This document shows positions 21,895 through 26,284 of a stretch of 26,284 bases of DNA, piece after piece. The notes under the pieces were generated by a model. That model ran no database searches and was not told the origin of the DNA. It saw nothing but the letters and a program-made list of their open reading frames with translations. The first letter of the stretch is position 1. Each line of letters starts with the position of its first letter. Source of the DNA: Priapulus caudatus (lineage: Eukaryota > Priapulida > Priapulimorpha > Priapulimorphida > Priapulidae). Both the position numbers and the translations under genes were made by a program. Location: contig NW_014577070.1 in NCBI RefSeq assembly GCF_000485595.1, forward strand, positions 1,082,771 through 1,109,054, read 5' to 3'.

Positions 21895-24018
21895 GATTCG
21901 AGAGCGCTCGTAAAATGATATGTGATGCGATAACACATGTGCTAATTTACCTTAAAATTACCGGTATTTATACTGACAACGTTACGTCATAAATCACCTA
22001 GATACTAGACTGAATGACCATAAGAGAAGCGAGGCTACGAAAGGAACTCAGCGTTCCTGCATACGTAAGAGATCTGCGTAACGTACCAGTCCTTGGCGAA
22101 GTTTACCACCTCGTCGGTGACCGGACAGGAGACTTTGCCGAGAACTTCAAGGAATTCGTCGTGCACTTTTTTCTCCAGGTCGTAGCCTGCGAAGTTAGCT
22201 TTCTGCTGGCGCTTCTATAATTTAATAAGTAATATAACCGGTTCGTAAACCGATACACTGATGACGGGGTGTGTATACGTGTGTGTGCGTGTGTGTGTGC
22301 GTGCGTGCGTGCGTGCGTGCGTGCGTGTGTGTGTGTGTGCGTGTTTGTCTGTGTGTTTGTATGTATGCGTGCGCGTGTGTGCATGCGGCGTGCGTGCGTG
22401 CTCTACTACGTACGATTATTGAACACGACATTGACCTTTACCAGCCCAGTGGCGGATCGAATGGCTGCACGAATAGGTCTAGGTCTTTACGTGATATATA
22501 AGTTTTATACTTTATACTTTATGAGTTTTATACTGCGTGATTACGTTACATACTTTTTGCACGAACCTGATGCGGATTGATGCCGTAACTTTAGTAGGAC
22601 ATGCTGATCGTATGGGACTATTGTACGATAGGGACTATACACGCGATAGGGACTATTGTAGCCGATTATGTTATGGATCATTTTAAACGAATTTTTTAAC
22701 ATTACGTGCCTATATATGGTATCAGAGAAGCGTAGCTTGAGGGGGGGGCAAAGGGGAGGCTGCCCCTCCATTAGAATCTACTGGAATATACAATAAAAGA
22801 CTAATAATTTATACTTTTTTGAGTGAGTGCTTCGCATCTTGCTCGTTATATTTCTCAATCGAGTTACTATAAATTTTGCCCCCCACAGAACCACACACCA
22901 TAGAAATTCAGTTAAGCTACTGCCCTGGATACTTAACTTCAACTATGTTGATATGCACCTACCTCCTCGCAGAGGAAGTGGGAAATCGCCAACTCTTTGC
23001 ATTTCTTCAGAAGACTCGCAGAGTTGCGGTTATTATTGATCTCGGAGACGATCTTAAATAGACCCTGGTGCTCCTCGTCAAGCTCCTTGTACTAGAAGCA
23101 AAAACCCAAGTAACGAGATAGTTACACGTGTGATTATCTGTTGTACGTTATTCATGTGATATGATTGATTGATGATTATGAGATATCAAAGAATCCATTA
23201 GGAAAAATTCTTCTATAATATTGCAGAAGTAGTTCTAGCGTAGTGGAGCGTCAATCTCATCACAGAGATGAAAATTGCTCTCTTGTTTGTTGTGCCGGCG
23301 CAATCTAATGATGAGCCGATAGTCACGTGATCTCTGTGGTGAGAATGGTGGAGCGTGTGATAGACAGTAATAGTAGTCATAGCAACTGTAACAGCTATAG
23401 TAGTTCTAAAAGTTGTATCTGTTATCTCAGTAATAGCTGTTATAATAGTCGTATAGGAATTATAGTCATATGGTCGTTATAGTAGTTATTTCACTATTTA
23501 ATTATTACAGTTGTCAATCGGTTTGATACCAACAGTGTTGTTTAGCGTCAGTCATTGCAATAGACATTTTCGTTGAACTATTAAATAGAAACAATGGTAA
23601 TAATAATAATAAAAATAATAATGTAATGGCTCCAATATATGTAACGGTGATATATGCGCACTATATGAACTGTTACACGCACGGCGTGATGGTTTTGTTT
23701 AACATTTATTATGATTAATTATTTATACCTTGATCGTTATTTTATTATGATTTATTATCGGGGAACGTTTTCAAAATTGCTTTCGCTATACTTAGCGATA
23801 CAGGCAGAACGTCTAAATATGTACAGATATAGGGAAATTAATTATAATCTGCAGCAATCAAGTATTCATTTCAAGAACCAAAACTAGCGGTAGCCTACTT
23901 GACATTGACTATTACTCAGACGGTCGATGGGTGGTTATTAAAGTTTTGTACTTACGCCGACGGAGAAACTCTCGTCCCAACAAAAAGGCTCCGGCACTGG
24001 GAACGTTTTTATTTCCAT
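21671..24018 (-). CDS. Hemerythrin C, complete gene, His73 ligand replaced by Glu
   Basis: Third hemerythrin, 123 residues, minus strand, outside the inverted repeat. Exons are 24018-23956, 23091-22963, 22214-22087 and 21722-21671, with canonical splice sites and the same phases as A and B. The protein starts MEIKTFPVPEPFCWDESF. Visible ligands are His in DEEHQGLF, His and Glu in SHFLCEE, His77 in KKVHDEF, and His and Asp in VQHIKNYD. At the position of His73, four residues before His77, it has Glu (sequence DLEKKVHDEF). Glu could still bind iron, so function is open. Introns are long (864, 748 and 364 bases) and hold a GT/GC microsatellite, a G-rich repeat and a hairpin. A TATAAAAG box lies 79 bases before the ATG. 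Its 3' end is duplicated 4.38 kb away. Confidence 0.92.
22265..22400. repeat. GT/GC microsatellite in hemerythrin C intron 2
   Basis: Tracts of GTGT and GTGC units in the intron just upstream, in gene orientation, of exon 3 of hemerythrin C. Cys/Val and Thr/His-rich frames here are repeat translations. Confidence 0.95.
22440..22775. repeat. Probable dispersed-repeat remnant in hemerythrin C intron 2
   Basis: CCAGTGGCGGATCGAATGG at 22444 and GAAGCGTAGCTTGAGGGGGG with AGGCTGCCCCTCC at 22727-22768 look like the ends of dispersed elements common in invertebrate genomes. The family was not identified, and no coding frame supports autonomy. It also contains a short direct repeat, GATAGGGACTAT (two copies, about 22628-22658). 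Confidence 0.35.
23235..23360. repeat. Hairpin-forming repeat in hemerythrin C intron 1
   Basis: TCTCATCACAGAGAT and ATCTCTGTGGTGAGA are inverted copies about 50 bases apart, each with GTGGAGCG-like sequence outside (direct orientation). It could be a MITE remnant. Confidence 0.5.
23362..23495. repeat. Degenerate TAGTAGTTATAG-type repeat
   Basis: Low-complexity stretch with many copies of AGTAGT, TATAGT and AGCTAT-type units in hemerythrin C intron 1. Confidence 0.6.
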
Positions 24019-24096
24019 CGTGTCTGATACGTTGTCGGAACACAAAATTTCTCAGATGACTAAACGAAGATTGATGCTTCCAGCAGGCCGGTTGCT

Positions 24097-24104
24097 CTTT
24101 TATA
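24097..24104 (-). promoter_or_regulatory. TATA box of hemerythrin C
   Basis: TATAAAAG on the minus strand, 79 bases before the ATG. It is the best match to the animal consensus of the three. Confidence 0.65.
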
Positions 24105-25710
24105 GGCAGATGGATCCACTGCCTGCCACCAGCGTGGTAAAGGGCTCCATGCGTGACTTTGCCCAATCGAGATATTAAGGTGTCTATTTTTCTCTATATA
24201 TAAGTATCACCGCTGCTCGTCGCAGAGATTTAAGAAAAACTCTTTGGAATGAAACTCATTCGCGTATGGCCAATTAATTTAAACCACCCACGACACCCAC
24301 CTACCCTTTACTCGTGCGACTATCTAGTAACTAGTCCCTCTGCTATCTCTGTATCAGGAGTTTGGGAGTTTCCTTTGCTTCGTTTTTTTTTCCTTTCGGA
24401 TCATGGGATTATTCACGGTTTTTTGTGAACTTTGTTGCCATGCGTAGACCTAAGTCTATGAGGGGATGGGCTAGGGTCGCTCGTAGTGCTGCCATACATC
24501 AAACAACAACTTACTCGCACGTTGGACCTGTCTCATATGTATACCTAGAGTATCTGCTAATATATTTTAGAGAATGTGCGAATCGTGTGAATAAGTAGGA
24601 CATCAAATAATACCGCGTTTACTATCTTTGATAAATAGCACTTCATAGTTAGCGTAAGTGACGGAAACGAGTTGTCTGGTACTATATTTGGATGCTCTTA
24701 GTATAGGTAGCCTGTCAATAATATTTTACTCTTTCCTGTCGACTGAATTAATCTCAACATGCGAGTGTGGATAGTTATGTCTCATGTACTTGTGCCATAA
24801 ATGATTTAATATTGCTATGATGAGAGGGGGCAGATTAATGAATAAACTACCAACTGAGGTGTGATAATTGAGTAAATCTTCTAATTTCCAAAATCCTCTA
24901 TTAGATAAACTTTGTTTCACGGTGTAATTGAACCTACAGAAGCCTTAACACTGCGTGCATCGACGCGGTTCGGGTTATCACGGCTTATTTATCGTAGTTC
25001 GCAAGCTAGTTACCCAATTTGCACTGGGTCAAGGTCAAGCGTGTTTGGACGAGCGCGCGAAACTGTCCGCAGTGTAAGCGTACCCTGGATGTGTGATGTG
25101 CACGCTGGACATTCCATGCGCGCAAACTGAATTCGCTCCCTCAGTTATATTTTCATTAAAAATTTAATCATGTTCAATGTTTTAAAAAATTCAGCTTGGC
25201 ACTATATTTTGAAGTATTAGATCAATCTCATTTAGTATATTATACCCTTAGCATAATATACGCTCATTTTGATGCTTTTACCGCAAAACCCACAATGCTT
25301 CTTAATATTTACACATACCTGCTCCATTATGGAAATTACAGTCGACCCTGTACATAACGGTCACGCCAGAGAAACACCAAAAGTTACCTTTATGAACAGG
25401 TGACTACTTTTATAGTGACGGGTATAACCGTTTGGAAACTTTATACCAAGCAAGAAGGCAATGTTTATCCACACTATGCATGTTTAGTTGTTTCATATTG
25501 CTTTCAGCGATCATGTATTTCAAACTGAAGATGGCGGTAAATGGAAAACTGAGCAATGTTATAAAAATAATAATCGTAGAAGACCGAGCATGGCTGTGAA
25601 AGGCATGTTGTATTTAATAATTAATATGTCCAAAAAATAGTCACTTTAGACATATTTGTAAAACAATTGAGTAATTTACATTAAAGTTAATAACTATTAA
25701 CACTAAATGC
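24105..25710. other. Spacer between hemerythrin C promoter and the D duplication
   Basis: 1.6 kb with no recognised gene. Open frames at 24362-24598 and 24912-25130 have no family signal or splice context. It contains a possible DNA-transposon end at 25338-25432. Confidence 0.6.
25338..25432. mobile_element. Possible pogo/Tigger-type terminal repeat
   Basis: TTACAGTCGACCCTGTACAT followed by alternating 'CGGTCAC' and 'ACAGGTGAC' segments resembles the ends of pogo-like elements. No partner end or coding sequence was found. Weak call. Confidence 0.3.
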
Positions 25711-26284
25711 ATCTTTAAACCCTTGGTCGCTAGAATTGGTTTTAAAGAATCAGCTAAAAGTCATTTTACTATATTCCGAAACTTGCTTTAGTAATAAATT
25801 GCAGATTAAATAAAAGGTTTAAAATGAAATATTTCAAATTATAATCTATTCAACTACAGGATCATTGACCGTTGCGGAAAATTTTAAAACGTTGATTTCA
25901 TCCAATTGCGAACATTTTAATTCAATAGAGATTATTAAAATATCGTCGCAGGCCGCGAGATGAGATTCATTAACACCTGTTTCCCAACTTCAAGATGACA
26001 GAACAGGAATGAACTTCGGCCGCCCAGGCTCTGTGATTGTCGAATATTCCAACTAGCTCTTACAACTTTCCTTTGTATAACATGTCGTAGTTTTTGATGT
26101 GCTGCACCAACCTGTAATTCGAATCCCCCACGGGGTAAATGTACATATGCATAACCACGTCAGAAATCCTACGAACGAGTTTCTGATATCAAGAATACCT
26201 TGTCCGAACTTGCCTCTAAGAACAAAAGCACGTATGAAACCAATATTGCCTCATTTTCTCATGCAATTGCACGTATTTTGAACC
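25711..26284. repeat. Tandem duplication, second copy (3' end of hemerythrin D)
   Basis: Second copy of the block, in the same orientation and cut by the window end. It carries about 11 extra bases near 25850 (TTCAACTACAG) relative to the first copy. The last exon is unchanged. Confidence 0.9.
26060..26111 (-). CDS. Hemerythrin D, last exon only, cut by window end
   Basis: This exon reads the same as the last exon of hemerythrin C (LVQHIKNYDMLYKGKL after the split Trp codon) and has the same AG acceptor and TAA stop. It sits in a block of at least 570 bases that repeats the 3' flank, last exon and start of intron 3 of C with few changes. The upstream exons would lie beyond 26284, so it cannot be said whether the gene is complete. 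The simplest reading is a tandem duplicate of C on the same strand. Confidence 0.8.

Noticed and set aside
24362-24598. 78-codon open frame starting MGVSFASFFF
   Set aside because: No family was recognised, and there is no splice context or codon bias to support it.

Overview
The window is metazoan nuclear DNA: AT-rich, with short exons (52-165 bases), GT/AG introns and many microsatellites. It holds hemerythrin genes and the 3' end of a dual oxidase (DUOX). Hemerythrin as a four-exon respiratory-type gene of about 120 residues points to an annelid or sipunculan; brachiopod and priapulid are not excluded. No prokaryotic, viral, rRNA, tRNA or CRISPR feature was recognised.

The dominant structure is a giant inverted repeat. 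The sequence from 1 to about 9795 is the reverse complement of about 11677-20557, around an unmatched centre of about 1.9 kb. The right arm is clean: DUOX 3' exons (+, 11858-13641), hemerythrin B (-, 14980-16006) and hemerythrin A (+, 18427-19528) all have intact frames and splice sites. The left arm carries the same three genes mirrored (A' at 1113-2316 -, B' at 5033-6221 +, DUOX' at 7659-10523 -), but nearly every exon has frame-breaking single-base indels. The left arm is about 10% longer than the right, and its exons are about 8% longer in total. A uniform excess of insertions in exons, introns and microsatellites looks more like an uncorrected long read folded back onto the locus than like an evolved pseudogene arm. 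The mismatched centre, which contains an extra DUOX exon seen only on the left, is not explained by the simplest fold-back.

Beyond the palindrome, 20558-26284 is single-copy in the window. It holds hemerythrin C (-, 21671-24018) and the last exon of a fourth gene, D (-, 26060-26111). D lies in a near-identical copy of the 3' flank of C, offset by about 4.38 kb, so C and D are a recent tandem duplication.

Hemerythrins A, B and C share one architecture: four exons, with the three introns falling after complete codons twice and then within a Trp codon. Each has a TATA-like box about 80-95 bases before the ATG. A and B are divergent, head to head across 2.4 kb. A and C are convergent, and B and DUOX are convergent. 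A and B keep all seven iron ligands. C has Glu where the His73 ligand is expected. The cluster looks like an oxygen-binding protein family expanded beside a gene for an NADPH-dependent hydrogen-peroxide generator; any functional link between the two is inference.
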